64,000 bases of DNA from WHSM01 sp036375165 (GTDB lineage: Bacteria > Actinomycetota > Actinomycetes > Mycobacteriales > Micromonosporaceae): positions 1 to 64,000 of the forward strand of contig DASUSI010000030.1 of NCBI GenBank assembly GCA_036375165.1, in the 5' to 3' direction. Positions 1-8,226 of this stretch are shown here, in pieces. The translations under genes were made by a program, and so were the position numbers. The notes below the pieces were generated by a model. The model was not told the origin of the DNA. It saw only the letters and a program-made list of their open reading frames with translations, and searched no databases. Position 1 is the stretch's first letter, and every line of letters starts with the position of its first letter.

Positions 1-67
1 GGACCCGGCCGTGCGCACGACCCCCCTCGTACACTTTGTGCAAGTCGCGGACCTCTACGACGGCCAT
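1..67 (-). CDS. ABC transporter ATP-binding protein, N-terminal fragment
   Basis: Only the first 22 codons are inside the window; the gene runs off the left edge. It opens with ATG just after the TGA of the upstream solute-binding protein gene, so the two are in one operon. The visible residues begin MAVVEVRDLHKVYEGG, the typical first strand and A-loop (aromatic Tyr at residue 13) of MalK/UgpC/MsmX-type nucleotide-binding subunits. The Walker motifs lie outside the window. It probably energises the sugar importer served by the neighbouring binding lipoprotein. Confidence 0.7.
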   Translation of the reverse strand, partial: MAVVEVRDLHKVYEGGRAHGRV

Positions 68-68
68 C

Positions 69-1496
69 TCACCCGCCTACCAGGCCACGGGCACGCCACT
101 TCTCGAAGATCGGCTTGATCTGCGCCTCGGCATCGGCCACCGCTTCCTTCGCCGAAACCTGGCCCCGGGCGGCCCTGGCGAGCATGTTCGGGATGATGAA
201 CGTCCCGAACACCTCACCCACGGCGGTGTTGGCCGGACCGGGGTGGCCGACGTTGGTGCTCCACTTGGTGGCGTCGGCCAGGAACGCCAGCTTGTCGGCT
301 GGCTTCGCCCCGAACGGATCCTTCTTCAGCCAGTCGTCGCGTTGTGGCGTGGTCTTGGACCAGGCCGCGAAGTCGTACAGCTTCGAGTGGTACGTCGCCG
401 AAGCGAAGTTGGCGGTGTAATGCAGCAGAAACTCCTTTGCCGCGTCCACCCCTTTCGCATGGCTCGGGACCATCCAGTTGTACATCACGTGCTGGGCCGC
501 CAGGGTCGCCTTCGGACCCTGCAACGCGGGCACGAAGTGGATGTCGTCGGCGACCGAGGGGTTGACCTCCTGGGCGGTCCGCCACGCGGAGATCGAGTTC
601 AGGATGTACGACATCTTGCCGGCCGCGAGGCCCTGATTGTTGGACGCGGCGTTCCAGCTGAACACCTCGTTGGTCATGGAGCCCTTGAAGAGCTTGGTCA
701 TGAACTCCACCGCGGCGATCGCCTCAGGTGAGTTGAGCACCACCTGCTCGCTGGCGTCCTGAATCGACGCGCCGAACGACCAGAGCAGCGCCCGGCCGGC
801 CATGTTGGAGTCGATCTCCTGCGACATCCCAAGGCCCAGTTGCACGCCCTTGGACTTCTTGATCTCCGTACCGCCTTCGAGCAGGTCGTCCCAGGTCGAC
901 GGACCCTCCGGCATCCCGACCGACTCCCACAGGGAGCGTCGGTAATTGCCTGGGTCCGGCACCCAGCCCGGCGAGTACGCGTAGAACTTGCCGGTGGTCG
1001 GGTTCTGGCTGGACTTGCGGCAGAGTTCGAGCTGCTCGCCCCAACGTTTCGAGGCCTCGTCGGTGAGGTCCTTGAGGTCGAGCACACTGGGCTCGAACTG
1101 GGCCAGTGGTGCGATGTGCTGGATCAGGTCGTGACCCTGTTTCGCCTGAATCTCCGCGGCGATCCGGGTGGGTACCTGAGCGACGTCGATGTGGTCGACC
1201 GTGACCTCCACACCAACCTTCTCGCCCCACTGCTTGGCAAAAGTATCAAACCATTTGTCATGACTTGGTACAAAGTGGCTCCAAAGCAGAATCTTCAGAC
1301 TCCCCGACAGCTTGCTGGCCGGCTCCGCGAAGGTCTCCTTCGGTGCGCCGGTTGCCGAGCCGGACGGGGCCGTCTCCTCGGCGGCGCAGGCACTGGCCAG
1401 CGCTGAGCCGAGGACGATCAGTCCCGAGTTACGCAGCACCTCGCGCCGCGTCCTCGGGCTACTGAAGATGCCGGGGAGTGAACCACCGTTGGTCAT
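69..1496 (-). CDS. ABC sugar transporter solute-binding lipoprotein, Tat-exported
   Basis: A 475-residue extracellular solute-binding protein of the carbohydrate (family 1) class, expected to capture a sugar or sugar derivative outside the membrane and deliver it to an ABC permease. The N-terminus has a twin-arginine motif (TRREVLR, residues 16-22), a hydrophobic stretch and a lipobox ending at Cys37 (LASAC), so it is probably exported by Tat and lipidated. The ATG start has a good Shine-Dalgarno GGAGGTG. The next gene, an ABC ATPase, starts one base after its stop. Substrate cannot be told from the sequence. It is preceded by a possible promoter and a palindrome at 1577-1593. Confidence 0.9.
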   Translation of the reverse strand: MTNGGSLPGIFSSPRTRREVLRNSGLIVLGSALASACAAEETAPSGSATGAPKETFAEPASKLSGSLKILLWSHFVPSHDKWFDTFAKQWGEKVGVEVTVDHIDVAQVPTRIAAEIQAKQGHDLIQHIAPLAQFEPSVLDLKDLTDEASKRWGEQLELCRKSSQNPTTGKFYAYSPGWVPDPGNYRRSLWESVGMPEGPSTWDDLLEGGTEIKKSKGVQLGLGMSQEIDSNMAGRALLWSFGASIQDASEQVVLNSPEAIAAVEFMTKLFKGSMTNEVFSWNAASNNQGLAAGKMSYILNSISAWRTAQEVNPSVADDIHFVPALQGPKATLAAQHVMYNWMVPSHAKGVDAAKEFLLHYTANFASATYHSKLYDFAAWSKTTPQRDDWLKKDPFGAKPADKLAFLADATKWSTNVGHPGPANTAVGEVFGTFIIPNMLARAARGQVSAKEAVADAEAQIKPIFEKWRARGLVGG

Positions 1497-1513
1497 AAGG
1501 GCACCTCCGTCTA

Positions 1514-1543
1514 TGGATAGTGCAGACGCTAGTCCCCGGTGAA
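1514..1543 (-). promoter_or_regulatory. possible sigma-70-type promoter of the ABC transporter operon
   Basis: On the minus strand TTCACC (1543-1538) and TATCCA (1519-1514) are separated by 18 bases and sit just upstream of the Shine-Dalgarno of the solute-binding protein gene. The match to consensus is only partial. Confidence 0.3.
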
Positions 1544-1576
1544 CTAACCCACTAGACGTGACACACGTGATCTTGG

Positions 1577-1593
1577 GATTACGTAGTGTAATC
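1577..1593. repeat. inverted repeat GATTAC-N5-GTAATC, candidate operator
   Basis: Perfect 6-base arms around a 5-base centre, in the short gap between the adenosine kinase stop codon (which it overlaps by two bases) and the ABC transporter operon. It is unusually A+T-rich for this genome. Its place upstream of the candidate promoter suits a binding site for a transport-operon regulator; no regulator gene is visible in the window. Confidence 0.4.
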
Positions 1594-2572
1594 AGCTCAC
1601 GACCAGGTGGTTTCGTATCTCCTCAGCCGCTGTGTCCCCGTACGAATCGCCGAGCCGATGACAGAACTCCTCGGGCTTGACCACGTACTCCTGAGTGCCG
1701 ATGGTCTCCAGCACCAAGGCCGCCACCAGGTTCCCGACCTGGGCGGCGCGCTCCAGTGACAGTCCCCAACCGAGCGCGGACAGGAAGCCGGCCCGGAAAC
1801 CGTCCCCCACCCCGGTCGGGTCCGCCGGCTGCACACGCACCACGACCGGCACCCGGATCGGATCGAGCTTTCGTCCGGTGATCTCCACCCCGTCCTTGCC
1901 GAGCGTGGTCACCCGGATACCCACCCGTTCGAGCACCTGCTCACCCGACAGGCCGGTCTTGGACTCCAGCAGGCCCTTCTCATAATCGTTGGTGAACAGG
2001 TACGTCGCGCCGTCCACCAGCCGTCGGATCTGGTCCCCGGACATCCTGGCCATCTGCTGGGACGGGTCGGCGACGAAGGAATACCCGCGTTCCCGACACT
2101 CCTCGGTGTGCCGCAGCATCGCCTCCGGATCGTTGGGGCTGACCACCACCAGATCCAGGCCATCGAACCGGTCCGCCACCGGCTCGAGCTCGATGTTGCG
2201 GGCCTCGGACATGGCGCCGGCGTAGAACGACGCGATCTGGCACATGTCGTCGTCGGTCGTGCAGACGAACCGGGCGGTGTGAGCCATCTCGCTGACGTGG
2301 ACCGACTCACAGTCGACACCGTGACGTTCCAACCAGGACCGATAGTCGGCGAAGTCCGCGCCCACCGCTCCCACCAGGACGGGGCTCTGCCGCAACTGGG
2401 CCATGCCGTACGCGATGTTGGCCGCGATCCCGCCGCGCCGCACCACCAGGTCATCGACCAGGAAGGAGAGAGACACCCGGTCCAGTTGGTCGGCGAGGAG
2501 TTGCTCGGAGAACCTGCCCGGAAAGTGCATCAGGTGGTCCGTGGCGATCGAGCCGGTGACCGCGATCTTCAT
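1592..2572 (-). CDS. adoK: adenosine kinase, PfkB family
   Basis: A 326-residue PfkB/ribokinase-family enzyme. The N-terminus MKIAVTGSIATDHLMHFPGR and the FLVDDLVVRRGG segment resemble the M. tuberculosis adenosine kinase (Rv2202c) as I remember it, rather than generic sugar kinases. The C-terminal PfkB signature DPTGVGDGFRAGF contains the catalytic Asp of the GxGD anion hole. It would phosphorylate adenosine to AMP in purine salvage. The neighbours erpA and glycerate kinase, on the same strand, match the remembered mycobacterial order and support the assignment. Nucleoside specificity is inferred from family and context. Confidence 0.85.
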   Translation of the reverse strand: MKIAVTGSIATDHLMHFPGRFSEQLLADQLDRVSLSFLVDDLVVRRGGIAANIAYGMAQLRQSPVLVGAVGADFADYRSWLERHGVDCESVHVSEMAHTARFVCTTDDDMCQIASFYAGAMSEARNIELEPVADRFDGLDLVVVSPNDPEAMLRHTEECRERGYSFVADPSQQMARMSGDQIRRLVDGATYLFTNDYEKGLLESKTGLSGEQVLERVGIRVTTLGKDGVEITGRKLDPIRVPVVVRVQPADPTGVGDGFRAGFLSALGWGLSLERAAQVGNLVAALVLETIGTQEYVVKPEEFCHRLGDSYGDTAAEEIRNHLVVS

Positions 2573-2646
2573 GAGGCGAATCCCTGTCGAGGAGACGGTT
2601 GCGACGGGCCAGAATACCGATCACGGTGATACCGCGGCTCAGGTAC

Positions 2647-2662
2647 CCGGCGGCGCCGCCGG
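2647..2662. repeat. 16-base perfect GC palindrome between erpA and adoK
   Basis: CCGGCGGCGCCGCCGG is fully self-complementary and lies in the 224-base gap downstream of erpA and upstream of adoK. It could form a hairpin that attenuates transcription between the two genes, but there is no T-run, and such sequences also arise by chance at this G+C content. Confidence 0.3.
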
Positions 2663-2796
2663 CGGGCCGTCATGCACGGTGGCGCACGACGAGACAGCCT
2701 CGCCGACGACGTCGTGTTGATACCCGGCCGCCGATCCCGGCAAGCATTTTCGGGGCAGCCCGCGCGGTCAGCGGCGCGACCCCGGGCCCGCGACCC

Positions 2797-3168
2797 TCAG
2801 TGGAACGAGTCGCCGCAGGCGCACGAGCCAGAGGCGTTCGGGTTGTCGATGGTGAAGCCCTGCTTGTCGATCTGGTCGACGAAGTCGATCGACGCCCCCA
2901 TCAGGTAGGGCAGACTCATCCGGTCCACCACGACCCCGACCCCGTCGAAGTCGGTGACGTTGTCACCGTCCAGGGACCGTTCGTCGAAGAACAGCTGGTA
3001 GCGCAGGCCGGAGCACCCGCCGGGCTGCACCGCGACCCGCAGCCGCAGATCGTCGCGGCCTTCCTGGGCGAGCAGGGCCTTCACCTTGGCCACCGCGGCG
3101 TCGCTGAGCACGACTCCGGTGGCCTCGGTGGTGGTCTGCCCGGTCTCGGTGGTCTGCTGAACGGTCAC
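2797..3168 (-). CDS. erpA: iron-sulfur cluster insertion protein, HesB/IscA/ErpA type
   Basis: A 123-residue A-type Fe-S carrier that would hold a cluster and pass it to apo-proteins in the cytoplasm. The three conserved cysteines are visible: one in GGCSGLRY and two in the C-terminal SGSCACGDSFH. About 25 N-terminal residues are Thr/Glu-rich and variable; the ATG start has a GGAG-containing leader. It corresponds to Rv2204c in the remembered mycobacterial order. The long upstream leader carries a candidate DevR/DosR-type box with promoter elements (3354-3398). Confidence 0.92.
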   Translation of the reverse strand: MTVQQTTETGQTTTEATGVVLSDAAVAKVKALLAQEGRDDLRLRVAVQPGGCSGLRYQLFFDERSLDGDNVTDFDGVGVVVDRMSLPYLMGASIDFVDQIDKQGFTIDNPNASGSCACGDSFH

Positions 3169-3353
3169 GTGTTGCTCCTCGAACTACTAGCCGGTTCTGG
3201 CCACGTACGCCGACACCGGAAGGACACCGGTCCGTCGGGCACCCCCATAGTTGCACAAGGGCGGGGGAAAACCGTGATCAAGGAAGCCGGCAGATGTCGA
3301 GCCCGGAGAGCCGGGACATTGCCTCGATCAGGGACATATAGGGGTTTACCAGG

Positions 3354-3398
3354 ATATTAACCCACCGCGATAACACTAAGAAAAGGGACTTTCGCCCC
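3354..3398 (-). promoter_or_regulatory. promoter with adjacent DevR/DosR-like box upstream of erpA
   Basis: On the minus strand TTCTTA (3382-3377) and TAATAT (3359-3354) are spaced by exactly 17 bases. Two bases upstream of the -35 lies GGGGCGAAAGTCCC (3398-3385), which on the plus strand reads GGGACTTTCGCCCC and resembles the GGGACT-centred half-sites bound by the hypoxia regulator DevR/DosR. Box-next-to-minus-35 is the usual geometry for that activator. The surrounding stretch is markedly A+T-rich. It would give erpA a leader of about 180 bases. No experimental evidence; motif recognised by eye. Confidence 0.45.
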
Positions 3399-3466
3399 AG
3401 AAAAACAGGACCAACCCTGGCATCGCCGCCACGGCTCGCTGCCCTGGTCCGGTGCGCGCCGGGAAG

Positions 3467-4591
3467 TCACCGCCTCGGGGACCACTGCCCGGCGATCCGG
3501 GCGGCCAGCGACCGTAGACCCTCCCACGGACGGGCGAGCGCCTGCTCCAGGCTGCCGACATGGTCCGTGACCGAGTAGGCCCCGGTGATCCCGGCCGACG
3601 CGATGTCCCGTCGACCCACCCTCACCTGACCCGCGATCACGAGGCACGGCAACCCGCGGGTCAGGGCGGCCTCCGCCACCCCGGCCACCACCTTGCCACG
3701 CAGTGACTGGGCATCGAAGCTGCCCTCGCCGGTGACCACCAGGTCCACACCGTCCAACGCCCGGTCGAGTCCGGTGATCCGGCGCACCAGAGCCATCCCG
3801 GACTCCCGAGTGGCGCCAAGGGCGTACAGCGCCGCACCGATACCGCCAGCGGCCCCGGCACCCGGCAGATCCGGCAGATCCGGTGGGCACTCCGGCAACC
3901 GCTCGCGCAGCACCGAGGTGAACCGTTCCAGCGCCTGGTCCAGCAGCAACACGTCCTCCCGGCTCGCCCCCTTCTGCGGTCCGAATACCACCGTCGCGCC
4001 GTGGATCCCGAGCAGCGGATTGTCCACGTCGGTGGCCGCCACCAGCGCCACCTCCCGAGTCCGCGGCGGACCGGTCAGGTCATGGCAGCCCAAGAGGGCG
4101 GCACCACCGTACGGCAGGGCCAGGCCGGCGGCGTCCAGCGGCGCGGCGTCCAGGGCGGCGAGCATGCCGGCTCCCCCGTCGTTCGTGGCCGAACCGCCGA
4201 GTCCGACCACCACCCGGCGGGCACCCGACTCCACCGCGGCGGCGATCAGCAGGCCGAGCCCGTAGGAGGTGGTGCGTTTCGGGTCCCGCTCGGACGCCTC
4301 CAGCAGGTGCAGTCCGCACGCCTGGGCACTCTCGACGAACCCGGTGTCCCCCACCAGGAGCACCTTTCCGGGCACCGGCCGGCCGAGCGGGTCACACGTG
4401 CGCACTGAAATCCCGACCCCCTCGACAGCCTCCGCGACCACGTCCAGGAAGCCGGGGCCACCGTCGGCCAGCGGCTTGCGCACCAACCGGTCGTCCGGTG
4501 CGACCGACGCCCAACCCTGCGCAATCGCCGCCGCGGCCGCCGGCGCGGACAGCGTGCCAGCGAACTTGTCGGGACAGATCAGCACCCGCAC
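3467..4591 (-). CDS. glycerate kinase, GlxK/GarK family
   Basis: About 374 residues. It phosphorylates D-glycerate with ATP. The N-terminus VRVLICPDKFAGTLSAPAAA carries the family's DKFKGS/T-like glycerate-kinase start motif (here DKFAGT), and LGGSATNDGGAGML is the typical Gly-rich substrate motif. VVTGEGSFDAQSLRGK near the C-terminus is also diagnostic. I chose the GTG at 4591 because homologous sequence begins there; an upstream in-frame start at 4627 would add 12 residues without family support. It corresponds to Rv2205c in remembered order and is divergent from murA. Confidence 0.88.
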   Translation of the reverse strand: MRVLICPDKFAGTLSAPAAAAAIAQGWASVAPDDRLVRKPLADGGPGFLDVVAEAVEGVGISVRTCDPLGRPVPGKVLLVGDTGFVESAQACGLHLLEASERDPKRTTSYGLGLLIAAAVESGARRVVVGLGGSATNDGGAGMLAALDAAPLDAAGLALPYGGAALLGCHDLTGPPRTREVALVAATDVDNPLLGIHGATVVFGPQKGASREDVLLLDQALERFTSVLRERLPECPPDLPDLPGAGAAGGIGAALYALGATRESGMALVRRITGLDRALDGVDLVVTGEGSFDAQSLRGKVVAGVAEAALTRGLPCLVIAGQVRVGRRDIASAGITGAYSVTDHVGSLEQALARPWEGLRSLAARIAGQWSPRR

Positions 4592-4839
4592 GGCGACCAG
4601 TCTGCCGAACCGCCGGACGTGGCGCACCGGGCCGGGTGGGCATCCCTCGCGAGCGCGATGTGGCTATCCTCAACCGGCGTAGCTACCCCGCTCGGGAGTC
4701 GCCCGCCCGGGGGCCGAGCCTTCCCTGGGCAGCCACGGCGACACCCCGGCCGCATGACCGCACAACGGCGTCCCCGTGGGAGCGTGAGCGAGCGCTTCTC
4801 CGAGGGCCTTTTGCCCGCGTACGACCGCGAGGGGAATCG

Positions 4840-6162
4840 ATGAACGACGTATTGGTGGTGCACGGCGGCGTGCCGCTCCACGGCGAAATCCGGGTCCGTG
4901 GAGCCAAGAACCTGGTGAGCAAGGCGATGGTGGCGAGCGTGCTGGGCGAGTCGACCAGCCGGCTCTACGACGTGCCCGCGATCCGCGACGTCGAGGTGGT
5001 GCGCGGGCTGCTGGAACTGCACGGAGTGCGGGTGAGCGAGGGCCCGGACGGCGAACTGGTGTTCGATCCGTCGAACGTGGAACGGGCGCACGCGGACGAA
5101 ATCAACGTGCACGCCGGCTCCAGCCGGATCCCGATCCTGTTCTGCGGGCCGCTGCTGCACCGGCTCGGCCACGCGTTCATTCCCGACCTCGGCGGCTGCC
5201 GGATCGGTGACCGCCCGATCGACTTCCACCTCTCGGCGCTGCGGGAGTTCGGCGCGATCGAGGAGAAGACCCCGGAAGGGCTGCACCTGACCGCGCCGGG
5301 CGGGCTGCACGGCACCAAGTTCGAACTGCCGTATCCGAGCGTGGGCGCCACCGAGCAGGTGCTGCTCACCGCGGTGCGCGCGGAAGGTGTCACCGAGCTG
5401 CGCAACGCCGCCGTGGAACCCGAGATCATCGACCTGATCTGCGTACTGCAGAAAATGGGCGCGATCATCAGCGTGCACACCGACCGGGTGATCCGAATCG
5501 AGGGCGTGCCGCACCTGACCGGGTACACCCACCGACCGCTGCCCGACCGCTTGGAGGTGGCCAGCTGGGCCTGCGCCGCGCTCGCCACCCACGGTGACGT
5601 GTCGGTGCGCGGGGCCCGGCAGGTCGACATGATGACCTTCCTGAACGTGTTCCGCTCGGTGGGCGGCACGTTCGAGGTGGACGACTCCCCGACCGGGGGG
5701 ATCCGGTTCTGGCACCCCGGTGGCGAACTGTCCGCGGTCGCCCTGGAGACCGACGTGCACCCGGGCATGATGACCGACTGGCAGCAGCCTCTGGTGGTGG
5801 CGTTGACGCAGGCGCAGGGCCTGTCGATCGTCCACGAGACCGTGTACGAGCAGCGGTTCGGCTTCACCGACGCGCTGGTCAAGATGGGTGCCACGATCCA
5901 GCTCTACCGGGAGTGCCTGGGTGCCACTCCATGCCGGTTCGGCCAGCGCAACTTCCTGCATTCCGCGGTGATCTCCGGACCGAGTAAGTTGCACGGCGCC
6001 GAACTGGAGATCCCGGACCTGCGTGGCGGGTTCAGTCACTTCATCGCGGCACTCGCGGCCGAGGGCACGTCCCGGTTGCACGGGGTGGACCTGATCAACC
6101 GCGGGTACGAAGACTTCGAGGCGAAGCTGGACGCCATGGGGGCGCGGTTCGAACGTGCGTGA
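4840..6162 (+). CDS. murA: UDP-N-acetylglucosamine 1-carboxyvinyltransferase
   Basis: 440 residues starting at ATG (MNDVLVVHGG). It catalyses the first committed step of peptidoglycan synthesis, transfer of enolpyruvate from PEP to UDP-GlcNAc, in the cytosol. RVRGAKNLVSKAM is the substrate-binding RGAKN motif. The active-site loop GGCRIGDRPIDFH contains a cysteine at residue 120, the fosfomycin-reactive position, unlike the aspartate variant of mycobacteria. Phrases such as AGSSRIPILFCGPLLHRLGH and FGQRNFLHSAV match the streptomycete MurA type as I remember it. The preceding 248 bases separate it from divergent glycerate kinase. It is next to the encapsulin-like operon, from which it is convergent. 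Confidence 0.92.
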   Translation: MNDVLVVHGGVPLHGEIRVRGAKNLVSKAMVASVLGESTSRLYDVPAIRDVEVVRGLLELHGVRVSEGPDGELVFDPSNVERAHADEINVHAGSSRIPILFCGPLLHRLGHAFIPDLGGCRIGDRPIDFHLSALREFGAIEEKTPEGLHLTAPGGLHGTKFELPYPSVGATEQVLLTAVRAEGVTELRNAAVEPEIIDLICVLQKMGAIISVHTDRVIRIEGVPHLTGYTHRPLPDRLEVASWACAALATHGDVSVRGARQVDMMTFLNVFRSVGGTFEVDDSPTGGIRFWHPGGELSAVALETDVHPGMMTDWQQPLVVALTQAQGLSIVHETVYEQRFGFTDALVKMGATIQLYRECLGATPCRFGQRNFLHSAVISGPSKLHGAELEIPDLRGGFSHFIAALAAEGTSRLHGVDLINRGYEDFEAKLDAMGARFERA

Positions 6163-6178
6163 CGCGACGTCCGGTGGA

Positions 6179-6901
6179 TCAGCCGAACGGGCCGCGGGTC
6201 AGGCTGCGGTGGACCATCTCGGTGAGCGTGACGATGTCGAACACCGGTAGCCCGAGCCGTTCCTGGATGGCGTGCGCATAGGGCACCAGGTCGGTGCATT
6301 CGATGATCAGGGCACCCAGGTCCGGGTAGCCGCGCGCCAGCCGTTCCGCCTGGCTCGTCACCTCACGCCCGAGCCGGTCCGGGTCCAGGTCGTCGCGGCG
6401 GGCATCGAGGATCACCTCGCGGAACTCCGGCTGGTCGTCCATGCCGACGACGCACACCGGGATCTGCTCGGCGCCGACGCCCTCCAGGTGTCGCCGCGTG
6501 AACGTGCGCTCCCTGGCGAGCAGCAGTCCGACCCGCTGGTCACGGCGCAACATCCGGTGCACCATCGGCAACTGGACCAGGCTGGAGGAATAGAGCGGAA
6601 CCCGTACGGCATCGGCCAGTTCCCGTTGGAAGATGGCCAGAAAGCCACAGCCGGAGGTGACCGCCGCCGCGCCCTGGGCTTCAAGGTCTCGCGCCGCCGC
6701 CACGAAATTCCCGAGCAGGGGTGGATCCGTGCCGGTCACACGCTCCGCCGTGGCTCCCCGCACCACCCGGTAGCTGACCGGGAAGTCGAATGTGCCTGGA
6801 TTGCGGATGTGCCCCGGGATCTTGGTGAAGGAGGTGTCCATGCAGATGACGCCGATGGTGACGTCGCGCCTGGTTCCGGCTTCACGGGCCAACGTGGTCA
6901 C
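6179..6901 (-). CDS. aspartate/glutamate racemase-superfamily protein
   Basis: 240 residues. The two catalytic-type cysteines of the Asp/Glu/hydantoin racemase superfamily are present: Cys85 in VTSGCGFLA and Cys202 in IIECTDLVPY, so a two-base racemase or a related isomerase/decarboxylase is likely. Its GTG start overlaps the stop of the FAD oxidoreductase gene (GTGA), giving translational coupling, and it is the last gene of the encapsulin-like operon. Next to a DadA-type amine oxidoreductase it probably interconverts the stereochemistry of an amino acid or hydantoin-like substrate. The substrate is unknown. Confidence 0.8.
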   Translation of the reverse strand: MTTLAREAGTRRDVTIGVICMDTSFTKIPGHIRNPGTFDFPVSYRVVRGATAERVTGTDPPLLGNFVAAARDLEAQGAAAVTSGCGFLAIFQRELADAVRVPLYSSSLVQLPMVHRMLRRDQRVGLLLARERTFTRRHLEGVGAEQIPVCVVGMDDQPEFREVILDARRDDLDPDRLGREVTSQAERLARGYPDLGALIIECTDLVPYAHAIQERLGLPVFDIVTLTEMVHRSLTRGPFG

Positions 6902-8220
6902 CGCCTTCCCAGAGAGAGCCGACGCCGCCGGGTGCCGAATCGGTCGGGACGCAGCGGCGCGACGTCCGTGTCCGGTTGCTCGCCGGTGATGATCTGGGCG
7001 ATCAACTCACCGCCGGCCGGTGCGAGTCCCATGCCGATGTGACCGTGTCCGCAGGCGACGGAGAGGTTCGGGTACGGTCCGGCGCGGCCGATGAACGGAA
7101 GTCCGTCCGGAGTGCAGGGTCGAAATCCGCTCCACATCTCGACGGTTTCGGTCCTCTCCAGCCGTGGCAGGTAGGTGTGGACCGTACGCATGATGCCCGC
7201 CACCCGTCGCATGGAGATCGCGGTGTCCATACCGGCCAACTCCAGCGTTCCGGCGATGCGCAACCGGTCACCGAGCGGCATCAGGGCGACCTTCCCCTCA
7301 CCGAGCAGCAGCGGCCGGTGCGGCCCACCGCGTGGCGCCTTCACGGTGACGCTGTAGCCCTTGGCAGGCTGGAGTTTCAGCCCGACACCGAGCTTGCGGG
7401 CGCATCGCGCCGACCAGGCCCCCGCGGCGAGCACCACCTCGCGTGGCCGCAACTCGCCGTACGTCGTGTTGACCCGGGCCACCATGCCCCGGCTGATTTC
7501 GAAGTCGCGGACTTCGGCGTGCTCACGGATCTCGACTCCCATGTCCCGCAGCATCCTGCCGAACTCGATGACGAAGTCCGGAACGTGAAGACCGGCTCCG
7601 TCCTCGTTGTACAGGGCGCCGTGGATGTCGAAGTCGGCGTCGGGTTCGAGGTCCCGTAGCTCCCCCGGGTCGAGGACCCGCAACGGTACGCCGTGTTCGA
7701 CGGCCTGCGGCACGAGCCGGCAGGCCTTGTCGAACCCTTGCGGCGTTCTGAACGCGAGCACCATTCCGGCCGCGGTGAAGCTCGTGGCCAGACGATCGGA
7801 TCGGGACAGCTCGCGCAGCATGTCAAGGCTGCGCCGCTTCAGGCCGACCAGCACCCGAAAGCCCGCCCGGGCGGCCTCCTCGGTGCAGGCACGGCGGAAG
7901 TGCCAGAGCCAGGACAGCAGTTCGGGGTCCCACCGGGGCCTGATGTGGAACGGGCTCTCGGGGTCGAGCAGCCAGCGCAGCCCTTGCCCGAGCACTCCCG
8001 GTTCGGCGAGCGGAACCGCGCCCTGCGTACCGACGAACCCGGTGTTCCCGTACGAGCAGGACTGCGGGCCGCCGACCGTACCGCGCTCCACAATGGTCAC
8101 ATCGGCTCCCCGGCGACGCAGATGGTAGGCGCAGAACAGGCCAACGATGCCGCCGCCGATGACGAGGACGTCGGGATCGTCCCTGGTGAGAGGGCTGTCC
8201 GGTGGAACCGTCCTGGCCAT
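6898..8220 (-). CDS. FAD-dependent amino-acid dehydrogenase/oxidase, DadA-like
   Basis: 440 residues. A Rossmann FAD-binding motif (DVLVIGGGIVGLFCAYHLRR, from about residue 17) is followed by the conserved YGNTGFV segment of DadA-type enzymes. The C-terminal WSGFRPCTPDGLPFIGRAG and GHGHIGMGLAPAGG are the flavin-contact signatures of D-amino acid dehydrogenases and glycine-oxidase relatives. It would oxidatively deaminate an amino acid to the keto acid. A 16-residue polar N-terminal extension precedes the fold. It starts six bases after the encapsulin-like gene and overlaps the racemase gene, so the three proteins are likely made together. Substrate and electron acceptor are not evident. Confidence 0.85.
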   Translation of the reverse strand: MARTVPPDSPLTRDDPDVLVIGGGIVGLFCAYHLRRRGADVTIVERGTVGGPQSCSYGNTGFVGTQGAVPLAEPGVLGQGLRWLLDPESPFHIRPRWDPELLSWLWHFRRACTEEAARAGFRVLVGLKRRSLDMLRELSRSDRLATSFTAAGMVLAFRTPQGFDKACRLVPQAVEHGVPLRVLDPGELRDLEPDADFDIHGALYNEDGAGLHVPDFVIEFGRMLRDMGVEIREHAEVRDFEISRGMVARVNTTYGELRPREVVLAAGAWSARCARKLGVGLKLQPAKGYSVTVKAPRGGPHRPLLLGEGKVALMPLGDRLRIAGTLELAGMDTAISMRRVAGIMRTVHTYLPRLERTETVEMWSGFRPCTPDGLPFIGRAGPYPNLSVACGHGHIGMGLAPAGGELIAQIITGEQPDTDVAPLRPDRFGTRRRRLSLGRR

Positions 8221-8226
8221 GCCGGC

